From Parahaliea maris (GTDB lineage: Bacteria > Pseudomonadota > Gammaproteobacteria > Pseudomonadales > Halieaceae), in the NCBI RefSeq assembly GCF_008064665.1, contig NZ_VRZA01000002.1, positions 434,001-498,000 of the forward strand: a stretch of DNA of 64,000 nt, read 5' to 3'. Both the position numbers and the translations under genes were made by a program. This document shows, one piece after another, positions 20,182 to 29,406 of this stretch. The notes under the pieces were generated by a model that saw only the letters and a program-made list of their open reading frames with translations, did no database searches and had not been told where the DNA came from. Every line of letters begins with the position of its first letter. The first letter of the stretch is position 1.

Positions 20182-22413
20182 ATGGTTCGGGTCAGGGAAC
20201 AATCCCATCTGAGCGAAGCGGGCGAGGTCGATCTCGACCGCTGGCTGGCACAGCTGCCGGTCACTTTCGATGAGCAGGAGCAGGCCCGTTTGCTGGAGGG
20301 CCTCAATCTCGCCCAGGGCGCGGCCGAACGCCCCGGCAATGACGTGCCCGACTGGGCCAGTGAGTCCAATACTTTTACCGCCGGTCTCGATATCACCCAG
20401 ATCCTCGCGGAACTGCACGTCGGGGTGGACTGCCTGCTGGCGGGCCTGTTGTACCGGGCAGTGCGGGAGGATCGCCTGTCGCTGGAAGAAGTGTCCGAGC
20501 GGTTTGGCGAAGAGGTGGGCACCATGCTGCTGGGGGTGCTGCGGATGGCGGCCATCTCCGAGCTGAAGAACCCCACCGAGAGCCCGGTGCTGGGCCAGGC
20601 CCACGGCCAGAAAGACAACATCCGCAAAATGCTCATCTCCATGGTGGACGATGTGCGGGTGGCGCTGATCAAGCTGGCGGAACGTACCTGTGCGATTCGC
20701 GCAGTGAAAAATGACAGCGCCCGGCGCCGGCCCATTGCCCAGGAGGTGTTCGACGTTTACGCGCCGCTGGCCCACCGCCTTGGTATCGGCCATCTGAAAT
20801 GGGAACTCGAGGACCTCTCTTTCCGCTACATCCACCGCGATGCCTACCGCAAGATCGCCAGCCTGCTGGACGGCAAGCGGATGGAGCGGGACCGCTTTAT
20901 CCAGCGCGTGCGTGAGGAACTGACCCGGGTACTGGGCAATGCGGGGCTGGAGTTCGAGATCACCGGACGCGCCAAGCACATCTACAGCATCTGGCGGAAA
21001 ATGCAGCGCAAGGGCATCGGTTTTTCCCAGGTCTATGACATCCGGGCGGTGCGGATACTGGTACCGGAGATCAAGGATTGCTACGCCACCCTCGGCCTGG
21101 TGCACGGCCTCTGGCGCAACATCCCCAACGAGTTCGACGACTACATCGCCAACCCCAAGGAGAACGGCTATCGCTCCCTGCACACTGCCGTGATCGGCCC
21201 TGAGGGCAAGATCCTGGAAGTGCAGATTCGCACCCGCCAGATGCACGAGGAAGCAGAGCTGGGGGTGTGTGCCCACTGGCGCTACAAGGGCTCCGACGGC
21301 GAGTCGGGGATGGCCAGCACCTACGAAGAAAAAATCGCCTGGCTGCGCCAGGTACTGGACTGGCACGAGGAGACCGGCGACACCCACGGGGTGGCCGAGC
21401 AGTTCAGCTTCGATGTGGCCCAGGACAGGGTTTACGTGTTTACCCCCGAGGGCGACGTGGTCAACCTCGCCCAGGGCGCCACACCGCTGGATTTTGCCTA
21501 CCACGTCCACACCGAGGTGGGACACTGCTGCCGCGGTGCCAAGGTCAACGGCTCGATCGTGCCACTGACGTACTGCCTGCAGACCGGTGAGCGGGTGGAA
21601 ATTCTCACCAGCAAGGAGGGCCGGCCCAAGCGCGACTGGCTGCAACCAGGGCTCGGTTACCTGCGTACCTCCCGAGCCCGCGCCAAGGTACAGCACTGGT
21701 TCAAGGCCCAGGCCCGGGAAGAGAACATCGACGCCGGACGCCACCTGCTGGAGCGGGATTTCAAGCGCATGGCGCTTACCAGCCTGGATTACAAACGCAT
21801 CGCCGCCAAGGTCCAGATGAGCACGGTGGAAGACATGTACGCCGCCGTGGGTGCGGGGGACCTGTCCTCGGCCCAGGTGCTTAACGCTGCCCAGGGCCTG
21901 GTAGAGAAGATCAGCGAACCGCGGCTGGAAATCGGCCGCAGCGGCAGCCGCAAGGTCTCCGGCAGCCGGGTGCATGTGCGTGGCGTGGGTAATCTGCTCA
22001 CCCACATGGCGGGCTGCTGCAAGCCCCTGCCGGGAGACACCATCACCGGCTTCATCACCCAGGGACGGGGGGTCAGTATTCACCGCAGCGACTGCGCGCG
22101 GCTGGTGCACCTGGAGGAATCCTCCCCCGCGCGTATTATCGAAGTCGACTGGGGCGAGTCGGAGCAGGAAAACTACGAGGTCGACGTGGCCATCGAGGCC
22201 TACGACCGCCAGGGCCTGCTGCGGGATATTACCGGCCTGTTCGCCAACGCCCGGATCAACGTATTGTCTATTAACACCTCCACCAACAAGCAGCGCCATA
22301 CGGCGACCATGCGGCTGCGGGTGGAGGTGCCCAACCTCGGAGCCCTGTCGCGCCTGCTGGAGCGCATCAACCGCCTCAGTAACGTCGTTTCAGCTTCGAG
22401 GTTATCGGAATAG
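20182..22413 (+). CDS. relA: (p)ppGpp synthetase RelA
   Basis: RelA makes (p)ppGpp on ribosomes carrying uncharged tRNA. The 743-residue protein has a degenerate hydrolase-type N-terminal domain: where SpoT has the HD dyad, this has LLYRAVRED, so hydrolase activity is not expected. The synthetase domain shows YDIRAVRILV and the RelA-type EFDD motif in NEFDDYIANPKENGYRSLHTA (shortened here to its core). TGS domain (YVFTPEGDVV), zinc-finger/CC region (MAGCCKPLPGD) and C-terminal ACT domain (QGLLRDITGLFA) follow in order. Domain composition is that of gammaproteobacterial RelA rather than SpoT. Confidence 0.96.
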   Translation: MVRVREQSHLSEAGEVDLDRWLAQLPVTFDEQEQARLLEGLNLAQGAAERPGNDVPDWASESNTFTAGLDITQILAELHVGVDCLLAGLLYRAVREDRLSLEEVSERFGEEVGTMLLGVLRMAAISELKNPTESPVLGQAHGQKDNIRKMLISMVDDVRVALIKLAERTCAIRAVKNDSARRRPIAQEVFDVYAPLAHRLGIGHLKWELEDLSFRYIHRDAYRKIASLLDGKRMERDRFIQRVREELTRVLGNAGLEFEITGRAKHIYSIWRKMQRKGIGFSQVYDIRAVRILVPEIKDCYATLGLVHGLWRNIPNEFDDYIANPKENGYRSLHTAVIGPEGKILEVQIRTRQMHEEAELGVCAHWRYKGSDGESGMASTYEEKIAWLRQVLDWHEETGDTHGVAEQFSFDVAQDRVYVFTPEGDVVNLAQGATPLDFAYHVHTEVGHCCRGAKVNGSIVPLTYCLQTGERVEILTSKEGRPKRDWLQPGLGYLRTSRARAKVQHWFKAQAREENIDAGRHLLERDFKRMALTSLDYKRIAAKVQMSTVEDMYAAVGAGDLSSAQVLNAAQGLVEKISEPRLEIGRSGSRKVSGSRVHVRGVGNLLTHMAGCCKPLPGDTITGFITQGRGVSIHRSDCARLVHLEESSPARIIEVDWGESEQENYEVDVAIEAYDRQGLLRDITGLFANARINVLSINTSTNKQRHTATMRLRVEVPNLGALSRLLERINRLSNVVSASRLSE

Positions 22414-22422
22414 GAAGGGGAA

Positions 22423-23232
22423 ATGACCCGGGAACAGTACAGCATAGCGGACCTGTTGCGGGTCATGGAACGTCTGCGCGACCCGGAGCACGGCTGTCCC
22501 TGGGACCTGAAGCAGGACTTTCGCAGCATTGTTCCCTCGACCCTGGAGGAATGTTACGAGCTGGCCGAAGCCATTGAGCATGACGATTTCCCCCATGTGG
22601 CCGAGGAGCTTGGCGACGTCCTGTTCCAGGTGATTTTTTACACCCAGTTGGGCCGTGAACGCGGTTTCTTCAGCTTCTCCGAAGTGGTCGATACCCTGGT
22701 GGAAAAACTGGTTCGCCGCCATCCTCACGTGTTCGCCGACGGCGAGATCGAAGGTGTCGTGGGGGAGCGTATTGCCGTCGCCCAGGTCAAGGACAGCTGG
22801 GAAGCTATCAAGCAGCAGGAGCGCCACGAGCGCTCCCAGCACGGTCTGCTGGACGATGTACCGGTAGCCCTGCCGGCGCTGCCCCGGGCGCAGAAGCTGC
22901 AGAAGCGGGCGACGCGGGTGGGGTTCGACTGGCCGGCCGCCGACCCGGTATTCGACAAACTGGATGAGGAGGTGACTGAGCTGCGCCAGGCCATCGTTGC
23001 CGGCGACAGCGCCGCGGTGGAGGAGGAGGTCGGCGACCTCCTGTTCACCTGTGTCAACCTGGCGCGCAAGCTGGGGGTAGACGCCGAAGCCGCCCTGCGG
23101 CGCTCATCCAGCAAATTCGAAGGCCGCTTCCGGCGCATGGAAACGGCCGCGACAGCGGCGGAATCGTCCCTGTCCGAACTCGACAGCGAAGCTCTGGAGC
23201 GGCTGTGGGAAGGCGCCAAGGGGGGCGATTGA
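22423..23232 (+). CDS. mazG: Nucleoside triphosphate pyrophosphohydrolase MazG
   Basis: MazG hydrolyses NTPs and dNTPs to monophosphates and pyrophosphate and is linked to ppGpp level and removal of aberrant nucleotides. The 269-residue protein has two tandem MazG domains; the first starts LLRVMERLRDPEHGCPWDLKQ and carries the metal-binding EECYELAEAI and EELGDVLFQV helices, the second carries DEEVTELRQAI and EEVGDLLFTCVNLAR. It follows relA after nine bases, the common relA-mazG pair. Confidence 0.95.
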   Translation: MTREQYSIADLLRVMERLRDPEHGCPWDLKQDFRSIVPSTLEECYELAEAIEHDDFPHVAEELGDVLFQVIFYTQLGRERGFFSFSEVVDTLVEKLVRRHPHVFADGEIEGVVGERIAVAQVKDSWEAIKQQERHERSQHGLLDDVPVALPALPRAQKLQKRATRVGFDWPAADPVFDKLDEEVTELRQAIVAGDSAAVEEEVGDLLFTCVNLARKLGVDAEAALRRSSSKFEGRFRRMETAATAAESSLSELDSEALERLWEGAKGGD

Positions 23233-23315
23233 CGGGGCTTGTGCTTCCCCGGCCCGCTGTGTATGGTTAATCCCCTCCGCAGGATTTATAACATCAATGT
23301 ACCCGTCCGGTGTGA

Positions 23316-23999
<684 letters not shown>

Positions 24000-24025
24000 G
24001 TTCTGCACTTAGTGTGCAGGTAGAG

Positions 24026-24053
24026 AAAACCCGGCCATAAGCCGGGTTTTTTT
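24026..24053 (+). terminator. Rho-independent terminator of adk
   Basis: A 10-base stem AAAACCCGGC / GCCGGGTTTT with loop CATAA, continuing into a run of T. A smaller hairpin CTGCAC-TTAGT-GTGCAG precedes it at 24003-24019. Confidence 0.9.
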
Positions 24054-24116
24054 ATGCCCTTTCTATGGGGGTAGAGATCAGTTACGGAAGTTTCAGTGAG
24101 TGGAGCTTCGTAGGTC

Positions 24117-24236
24117 GGGTGCGATCTGGGCGTACACCTCCCCGGACACGCTAAAAGCATGACATCCATGTCGCGCTCCTCACCGGCCATCCATGGCCGC
24201 TGAAGGTCCGGGGAGGCGTACCCCCAGCTCACACCC
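24117..24236. repeat. Extragenic palindromic element A
   Basis: Arms at 24117-24147 and 24206-24236 are inverted copies of each other; the inner 22 bases of each arm match at 20 positions (core GTCCGGGGAGG) and the outer nine at seven. Two smaller hairpins sit inside: GACAT-CC-ATGTC (24161-24172) and GGCCAT-CC-ATGGCC (24185-24198). The predicted fold is a long stem opening into two short hairpins. It shares its architecture and the decamer GCCGCTGAAG with element B. No coding sequence is evident here, and a repeat family scattered in the genome is likely. Confidence 0.7.
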
Positions 24237-24303
24237 TGCTTCGGTACGAGATTCTGTCGCCAGCTACGTAGTTTCCAATCTGGGTGATTCTCTGGTGGAG
24301 CGA

Positions 24304-24409
24304 GCACGGCGCGCGGGGCCCTTCCGGGACCGTCAGCGGCAAGGATGCCGCTGAAGAGCCTCCATGGATGGATTCACGGCGAGTCCCGGAAGGGCTCCGG
24401 GTGCCGTGC
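24304..24409. repeat. Extragenic palindromic element B
   Basis: Arms at 24304-24330 and 24383-24409 pair at 24 of 27 positions (core GTCCCGGAAGGGC). Inside is a perfect 8-base hairpin TCAGCGGC-AAGGAT-GCCGCTGA (24333-24354) and the palindrome TCCATGGA (24361-24368). Same plan as element A: outer stem plus two inner hairpins, with shared GCCGCTGAAG. Lies in the noncoding gap between the adk terminator and the 3' end of the DUF885 gene. Confidence 0.7.
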
Positions 24410-24476
24410 GCGCGGGTTCAGGGCTCTGTCAGAGCAGAGCTCCCAAAATGAACCAGACCGTAATATACGAAGAAAC

Positions 24477-26216
24477 TCACTCCCCGCGATAAAACACCGC
24501 CTCCGCATCACCCCCCAGCATCTGCCCCCGCACCAGCGGAATCGGCGGCCCGCCATAGGACAGGAACTCATCGTGGAATTGTCGCCACGCGTCGCGGCCG
24601 CCGCGCTCCTTCACCCAGTCGTCTCTCAGTTGCCGGATCATCAACTTGCCCAGCGTGTAGTTCAGGTAGGCCGGGTCATAAGTGCCGCGGGCGGCCTGCT
24701 GCTCCGCCGTGCCCTTGTCCTGGTAGGCCTGCTCCATGAACAGCTTCTCCGACTCCTCGATACTCATGCCCTGGGTGTGCAGGCCGATGGCCGAGAGAAA
24801 GCGGGCGTTGCGCAGCAGGGCATTGGCCAGCTGGCCGATACGGGTTTCCGGAGAGCGGTCACGCAGGCCCGCCTCCAGCATCATCTCCTCCGTGTAGTGG
24901 GCCCAGCCCTCGCCGAAGGCGTAGGTCACGAACACCCGGCCGAAGGTGAATTCCGCGCGGTTGGCGTGGACAAAGTTGAGGAAGTGCCCCGGCCACACTT
25001 CGTGCACAGAGGTAAACAGCAGGTCTGATTCCCCGGGAATGTAGGCCTCCTGAACGTCCTTCGGCCAGGCCGGATTGGGCGGTGAGATGTTGTAGATGGA
25101 AGGCTGGTCCTTCTCGTAGGGGCCGGCGATGTTGATGAAGGCCGCGTTGGAGCGGGCGTAGGGCGGCGACTCCTGTACCAGGGCTTCTTCCTTGCCGGGA
25201 ATGGTGACCAGGTCCTTGGCTATCACGAAGGCCTTGGTCTCCTCGAGTTGGCGCCGGGCGGCGGCGACCGGGCCGCCCTCGGGTTTGCGGTTCGCCATTT
25301 TGGCAAAACACTCGGCAATGGGCTTGCCCGGGGCGAATTCGGCGCAGGCCTGCTTGAGGGCGGCCTGGTTGCGAGCCATGTCGGCGCGGCCGATGGCCTC
25401 GAGGTCCTTCAGGGAAATGTCGACGCGCTCAGTGGCGTAGATCATTTTGCGGAACAGCTCGGGCCCCATGGCGTAGTCTTCCGTCGCCGTAGCGCGGTTG
25501 GACTCCAGGTAGTCCGCCAGACCCTGTATGGCACTGGCGGCGTTTTCCCGGGCGGTGTTGAAATCGGCCAGCAATTTCTCGTCTTTGACGCTGGCAAAAG
25601 CCTCAGCCACGTCATCGCGGAAGAAGGCTGCGAGGCCGCCGAAGGAATCGATGCCGTATCGCAGCACGGTGCGCGGCATCGGCATGCGCAGGTTATCGCG
25701 AATCTGGGCGATGGCCGTCGGCAGGTTGTTGGCGTAGCGGGTAAAGGATTGTATGCGCTCTTCCGGCGGGGCGTAGGTCAGGCTGATGTAGGGACTGGGG
25801 CCAATCGAGTCGGTGAGCCAGCTGAAGTAAAAATCCGGGCTGCGGAAGGGCCACTCGGCGTCGTCCAGCCAGAACAGCTGGCCGTCGATGGCGGATACCA
25901 GGTAGTCACGCTGGTACTGCTGTTCTGCGGTCAGATCCTCGTCCCGGTAGGCCAGGGCAGACTGCCGCTGGGCCTTGAGACGGGCAATTTCCCGGGCAAT
26001 GCCTTCCTTGCTCCAGTCGGGTAGTTGACCGTCGAACTCGTGCCGCCCCTGCACCACCGCAAAGGCCGGGTGGGCGACCAGGAAGGACTCGATGTAGTGG
26101 TCTACGAATACGGGCCACTCCGGCTTCTGGGGGGTGGTCGCCTGCCCCGCCAGGGGCAGGGTCAGTAATAAGGCGGCCAGTGGCGGTCGAGTGGCGGCGA
26201 GCAGTTGCTTGAGCAT
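24477..26216 (-). CDS. DUF885 family periplasmic metallopeptidase-like protein
   Basis: The 579-residue protein begins with a signal peptide (LLAATRPPLAALLLTLPLAGQA) and belongs to the DUF885 family of predicted metal-dependent carboxypeptidase-like enzymes. The zinc-site motif HEVWPGH, of the HExxxGH type, is followed by the downstream conserved segment EGWAHYTEEMM, where the glutamate is a likely third ligand. It is exported, so a role in peptide turnover in the periplasm is inferred; the substrate is unknown. It has its own transcription unit, 62 bases downstream of the WS/DGAT gene on the same strand. Confidence 0.87.
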   Translation of the reverse strand: MLKQLLAATRPPLAALLLTLPLAGQATTPQKPEWPVFVDHYIESFLVAHPAFAVVQGRHEFDGQLPDWSKEGIAREIARLKAQRQSALAYRDEDLTAEQQYQRDYLVSAIDGQLFWLDDAEWPFRSPDFYFSWLTDSIGPSPYISLTYAPPEERIQSFTRYANNLPTAIAQIRDNLRMPMPRTVLRYGIDSFGGLAAFFRDDVAEAFASVKDEKLLADFNTARENAASAIQGLADYLESNRATATEDYAMGPELFRKMIYATERVDISLKDLEAIGRADMARNQAALKQACAEFAPGKPIAECFAKMANRKPEGGPVAAARRQLEETKAFVIAKDLVTIPGKEEALVQESPPYARSNAAFINIAGPYEKDQPSIYNISPPNPAWPKDVQEAYIPGESDLLFTSVHEVWPGHFLNFVHANRAEFTFGRVFVTYAFGEGWAHYTEEMMLEAGLRDRSPETRIGQLANALLRNARFLSAIGLHTQGMSIEESEKLFMEQAYQDKGTAEQQAARGTYDPAYLNYTLGKLMIRQLRDDWVKERGGRDAWRQFHDEFLSYGGPPIPLVRGQMLGGDAEAVFYRGE

Positions 26217-26279
26217 TGCGGGTTCCTTGTTGGGATACCCCGCAACTCTACCACGCCGACTTCGGGGCTGGCGCCCCGA

Positions 26280-27794
26280 TCACGCTTTGCGGGTGGCAGC
26301 TTTCGACTTGGGTCTCGCGCTACCCTTGGCAGCGCGCCCGGTTTTGCCGCGAGCGGGAGCCCTGGTCTTCTTCGCGCTGTTGCGGGCGGCGGTTTCCAAC
26401 TCGGTAAACGACTCCTGGATACAGTCCTGGTAGAACTGGGGATCGGGCATCATGTCGCGGTCACAGATGAAGGCGAGGGACATGAGTCCGTTGTAGCTGT
26501 TGATGGTGTTGAACAGGCCGACACCGTCCACGGGGCAGCCCGCGCCAATCCAATTGATAGCCTTTGCTCCGCACATATACACAGGTGTCTGGGCACCGGG
26601 TACGTTGGTGACGATGGTGTGGACGACCGGATTGCGTGAAGTCAGCCCGGTGGCAGCCATCAGCCGCATTCCCAGGGCCGCAACGCTGGTAGGCACGGAT
26701 TCAGCGACATCGACCATCAGGCTGGCCGAGACCGCGTTGGCATAGGCCTTGGAAGCCACCGCGTCAGCGTTGATCGCGCGCAGGCGCTGCAACGGATCCT
26801 CGATATCGGTGCCGAGGGTCAGGCGCATGCCGGCTACCGCGTTGCCGCCACCGGCGTTGTGCTGGTCTGGACGGCGAGTGCTGATGGGAACGCCGGCCAC
26901 CATTGAGCCCTCCGGAAGTTCGTCCTTGTCCTGCAGGTATTTGCGCAGGGCACCGCCAAATACCGCGAGCACCACATCGTTCAGGGTGCAGTCACCTACC
27001 GTATTTTTGATGGCTTTCATGGCTTCCAACTCGACCACCACTGAACCGAACACCCGGTGCGGGGAAATATCCCGGTTAAAGCGCGTCTTGAAACGGATGC
27101 CGTGGTCAAGCATCCCCTCTTTACTGGCGGCGACTTCCGGCGGCAGGTTGAGGGAGCCCAGAGCTGTCTTTGCCGCCGAGACTGCTTTCGATGGCTGCTT
27201 CAGCAGGTTGATATAGGAGCGGCTGAGCAGCTTCCACTGCGATGGAACGGCTTCCGGGCGCCATTCGTCGGGGCGATCACTGATGCTGGGGATGGGCGAC
27301 AGGTCATGTAGCTCTGACACGATCTGGTTGCCGGTGGCGCCATCGATGGCCGAGTGGTGAATTTTCATGTACATGGCGAAACAGCCGGGGGGCAGGCCCT
27401 CGATGTTGTCCAGTCCCTCGATAATATAAGCCTCCCAGGGGGGGCGTTTCATATCCAGCGGACGTGAGTGCAGGCGGCCAATGAGGATGCAGAACTGGCG
27501 CCAGTCTCCCGGTTTGGGCAGGGCCAGGTGGCGAACGTGAAACTCCAGGTCGAAGTTTTCGTCCTCCACCCAATAGGGGTTGTCGATGTCCAGGGGCACT
27601 TTCACCAGCTTGCGGCGGAACACCGGTGACAGGCGCAGGCGGCTGCGGAACACCTCCAGTACGTCCTTGAAGCGCACAGGACCGTCCTCAGGGCTGGAGG
27701 AAGGGTCGTAGATCATGACCGGGCCAATGTGCATGGGGGAGTGTTCCCGCTCATTGAAGACGAACATGGAGTCGATGGGGCTGAGCTGTTTCAT
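26280..27794 (-). CDS. Wax ester synthase/diacylglycerol acyltransferase (WS/DGAT)
   Basis: WS/DGAT enzymes acylate fatty alcohols or diacylglycerol with acyl-CoA to make wax esters or triacylglycerol as carbon stores. The 504-residue protein starts MKQLSPIDSMFV as the family does, has the catalytic HHSAIDG motif (HHxxxDG, residues 146-152) and the NDVVLAVFGGALR and ISTRR segments of the C-terminal domain. The C-terminal ~40 residues are a Lys/Arg/Ala-rich tail (KTRAPARGKTGRAAKGS), possibly for contact with the lipid surface. It is divergent from a second WS/DGAT gene across a palindromic site. Confidence 0.93.
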   Translation of the reverse strand: MKQLSPIDSMFVFNEREHSPMHIGPVMIYDPSSSPEDGPVRFKDVLEVFRSRLRLSPVFRRKLVKVPLDIDNPYWVEDENFDLEFHVRHLALPKPGDWRQFCILIGRLHSRPLDMKRPPWEAYIIEGLDNIEGLPPGCFAMYMKIHHSAIDGATGNQIVSELHDLSPIPSISDRPDEWRPEAVPSQWKLLSRSYINLLKQPSKAVSAAKTALGSLNLPPEVAASKEGMLDHGIRFKTRFNRDISPHRVFGSVVVELEAMKAIKNTVGDCTLNDVVLAVFGGALRKYLQDKDELPEGSMVAGVPISTRRPDQHNAGGGNAVAGMRLTLGTDIEDPLQRLRAINADAVASKAYANAVSASLMVDVAESVPTSVAALGMRLMAATGLTSRNPVVHTIVTNVPGAQTPVYMCGAKAINWIGAGCPVDGVGLFNTINSYNGLMSLAFICDRDMMPDPQFYQDCIQESFTELETAARNSAKKTRAPARGKTGRAAKGSARPKSKAATRKA

Positions 27795-27927
27795 GTCTCT
27801 TACCTGTTAGCGTTGGTGTGTCCGGCCGCCACTTGTTATCTCAGCAAACACACCGCGTTGCAGGTCGAGCGGGCCAGTGAAGTATAGTTTTACACAAAAA
27901 AAGATAATTTAGCCAGAATTAAAAAAC

Positions 27928-27944
27928 TGTCAATCAAATTGACA
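27928..27944. promoter_or_regulatory. 17-bp palindromic operator candidate between divergent WS/DGAT genes
   Basis: TGTCAATCAAATTGACA is a perfect inverted repeat with 7-base arms and a 3-base centre in an AT-rich 208-base gap between two divergent acyltransferase genes. Size and symmetry suit a TetR- or GntR-type dimer. It also contains TTGACA, so a bound protein could block a -35 box. No regulator gene lies next to it. Confidence 0.55.
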
Positions 27945-28002
27945 AATATGCAGGGGCGGTCTAACCTTTGTTGCACCCTGACCAACCACAGGAGGGCCAC
28001 CG

Positions 28003-29406
28003 ATGAGCCGCCTGACAGCCACTGACGCCATGTTTGCCTACGCAGACAGTCCTACCACACCGATGAACATGGGTTCCGTGCAGTTCCTGCGCTTGCCTAC
28101 CGAGGATGTCGACGCATGGTTTGAAACGCTGCGGTCCTTTCTGGTGGAGCGGGTTTCCCAGGTGCCACGCCTGAGCCAGCGGCTGGTGGTCGACGCCCTC
28201 GGGCTGCCGAGCTGGGCGCCAGTGGACGATATCGACTTCGACTATCACATTCGACGCACCCGCGTGCGCGGGGGGAGTGAGCGGGAACTGGCGCGCAAAT
28301 TGGGCCGGCTACAGCACATCCCCTTTGATTTCGAACGGCCCCTGTTCATGTTCTACCTGATCGAAGGCCTGGAGGATGGCCGGGTAGTGTTGCTGCACAA
28401 GTACCACCACGCCCTGGCAGACGGGAAAACGGCAGTGCGTCTGGTGGACCTGTTCAGTGACGAGGGTGCGCCCTGGCCGACCGGGGAGGAAGAACCGTTC
28501 GACCCGCCTGGCTGGCTGCGACGCAACGTTGGCGGGGTGGTGGAGGATGGCAAGCGCCTGCTGCAGACCGCGGGTGCACTCGCGGGCGCCAGCCGGGCGC
28601 TGGTGAAAACAGATTCCCGGGACATGCTGCTCAAGCTGGCCCGGCGCCCGGTCACCCATTTGAACGGCCCCCTGTCAGAGGAGCGCCAGTTCGTGTCGCG
28701 CTGCTGGCCGGTGGAACCATTGCACCGGGTACGCAAGGCGCTGGGACTCACCTTCAATGACATTGGCCTGGTGCTGTTTGGTGGTGCCCTGCGGCGCTAC
28801 CTGGACGAACTGGATGCGCTGCCGGATCGCAGCCTGATCTGTAACGTGCCAGTGGCTGTGGCGGGCAGCGGCAGCGGTGGCAATTCGGTGCTTTCCATGT
28901 GGGTGCCGTTGGGCACGGACATTGCCGACCCGCAAGAGCGCGCGGCCTTTGTCCAGCGAGAGGCAATTGCCTCGAAGGCGTTTCTGCAGTCAGTAGTGAC
29001 CGCTTCTGCAGTGGGCAGCGGCATGCGGATGCCCTCGCTGATGGTGCGCGCCATGGCGCTGCCGCTGTCCTCCGGCACCCTGGCAAAACTGAATCCGCCT
29101 CCCGGCAATGTGGCCCTGTCCAATGTGCCCACGCCGGCAACGCCGATTCATGTGGCCGGGGCCCTGGTTGAATCAAATCACGGCATGCCCATGCTCCTGC
29201 AGGGCCAGGCGGTGGGCGGCACCTTTACCAGTTACGCCGGCCAGGTAGTGACCGGGCTCATCTGCTGCGCCCGGGCTGTGCCGGAACCTGAACGGATTCT
29301 CGATTACATGCTGGAGGAACAAAAAATGCTGGAACAGAGGCTGTTTGCGACCAAGCCCAGGAGGCGGAGTGCCCGACGCGTTGGCAAGGGGAGTTCACCT
29401 GCATGA
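28003..29406 (+). CDS. Second WS/DGAT acyltransferase
   Basis: A 467-residue paralogue of the divergent gene. It starts MSRLTATDAMFAYAD, has the catalytic HHALADG (HHxxxDG, residues 135-141) and NDIGLVLFGGALRRYL in the C-terminal domain. Like its neighbour it ends in a basic tail (TKPRRRSARRVGKG). ATG at 28003 is preceded by AGGAGGG. It overlaps the following alpha/beta hydrolase gene by four bases, so acyl transfer and hydrolysis are probably made together. Specificity (wax ester versus triacylglycerol) is not readable from sequence alone. Confidence 0.92.
   Translation: MSRLTATDAMFAYADSPTTPMNMGSVQFLRLPTEDVDAWFETLRSFLVERVSQVPRLSQRLVVDALGLPSWAPVDDIDFDYHIRRTRVRGGSERELARKLGRLQHIPFDFERPLFMFYLIEGLEDGRVVLLHKYHHALADGKTAVRLVDLFSDEGAPWPTGEEEPFDPPGWLRRNVGGVVEDGKRLLQTAGALAGASRALVKTDSRDMLLKLARRPVTHLNGPLSEERQFVSRCWPVEPLHRVRKALGLTFNDIGLVLFGGALRRYLDELDALPDRSLICNVPVAVAGSGSGGNSVLSMWVPLGTDIADPQERAAFVQREAIASKAFLQSVVTASAVGSGMRMPSLMVRAMALPLSSGTLAKLNPPPGNVALSNVPTPATPIHVAGALVESNHGMPMLLQGQAVGGTFTSYAGQVVTGLICCARAVPEPERILDYMLEEQKMLEQRLFATKPRRRSARRVGKGSSPA

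Noticed and set aside
20146-22299. 717-codon open frame on the minus strand opposite relA
   Set aside because: It lies fully antisense to a certain relA gene and has no recognisable motif; long antisense frames are common in GC-rich genes with strong codon bias.
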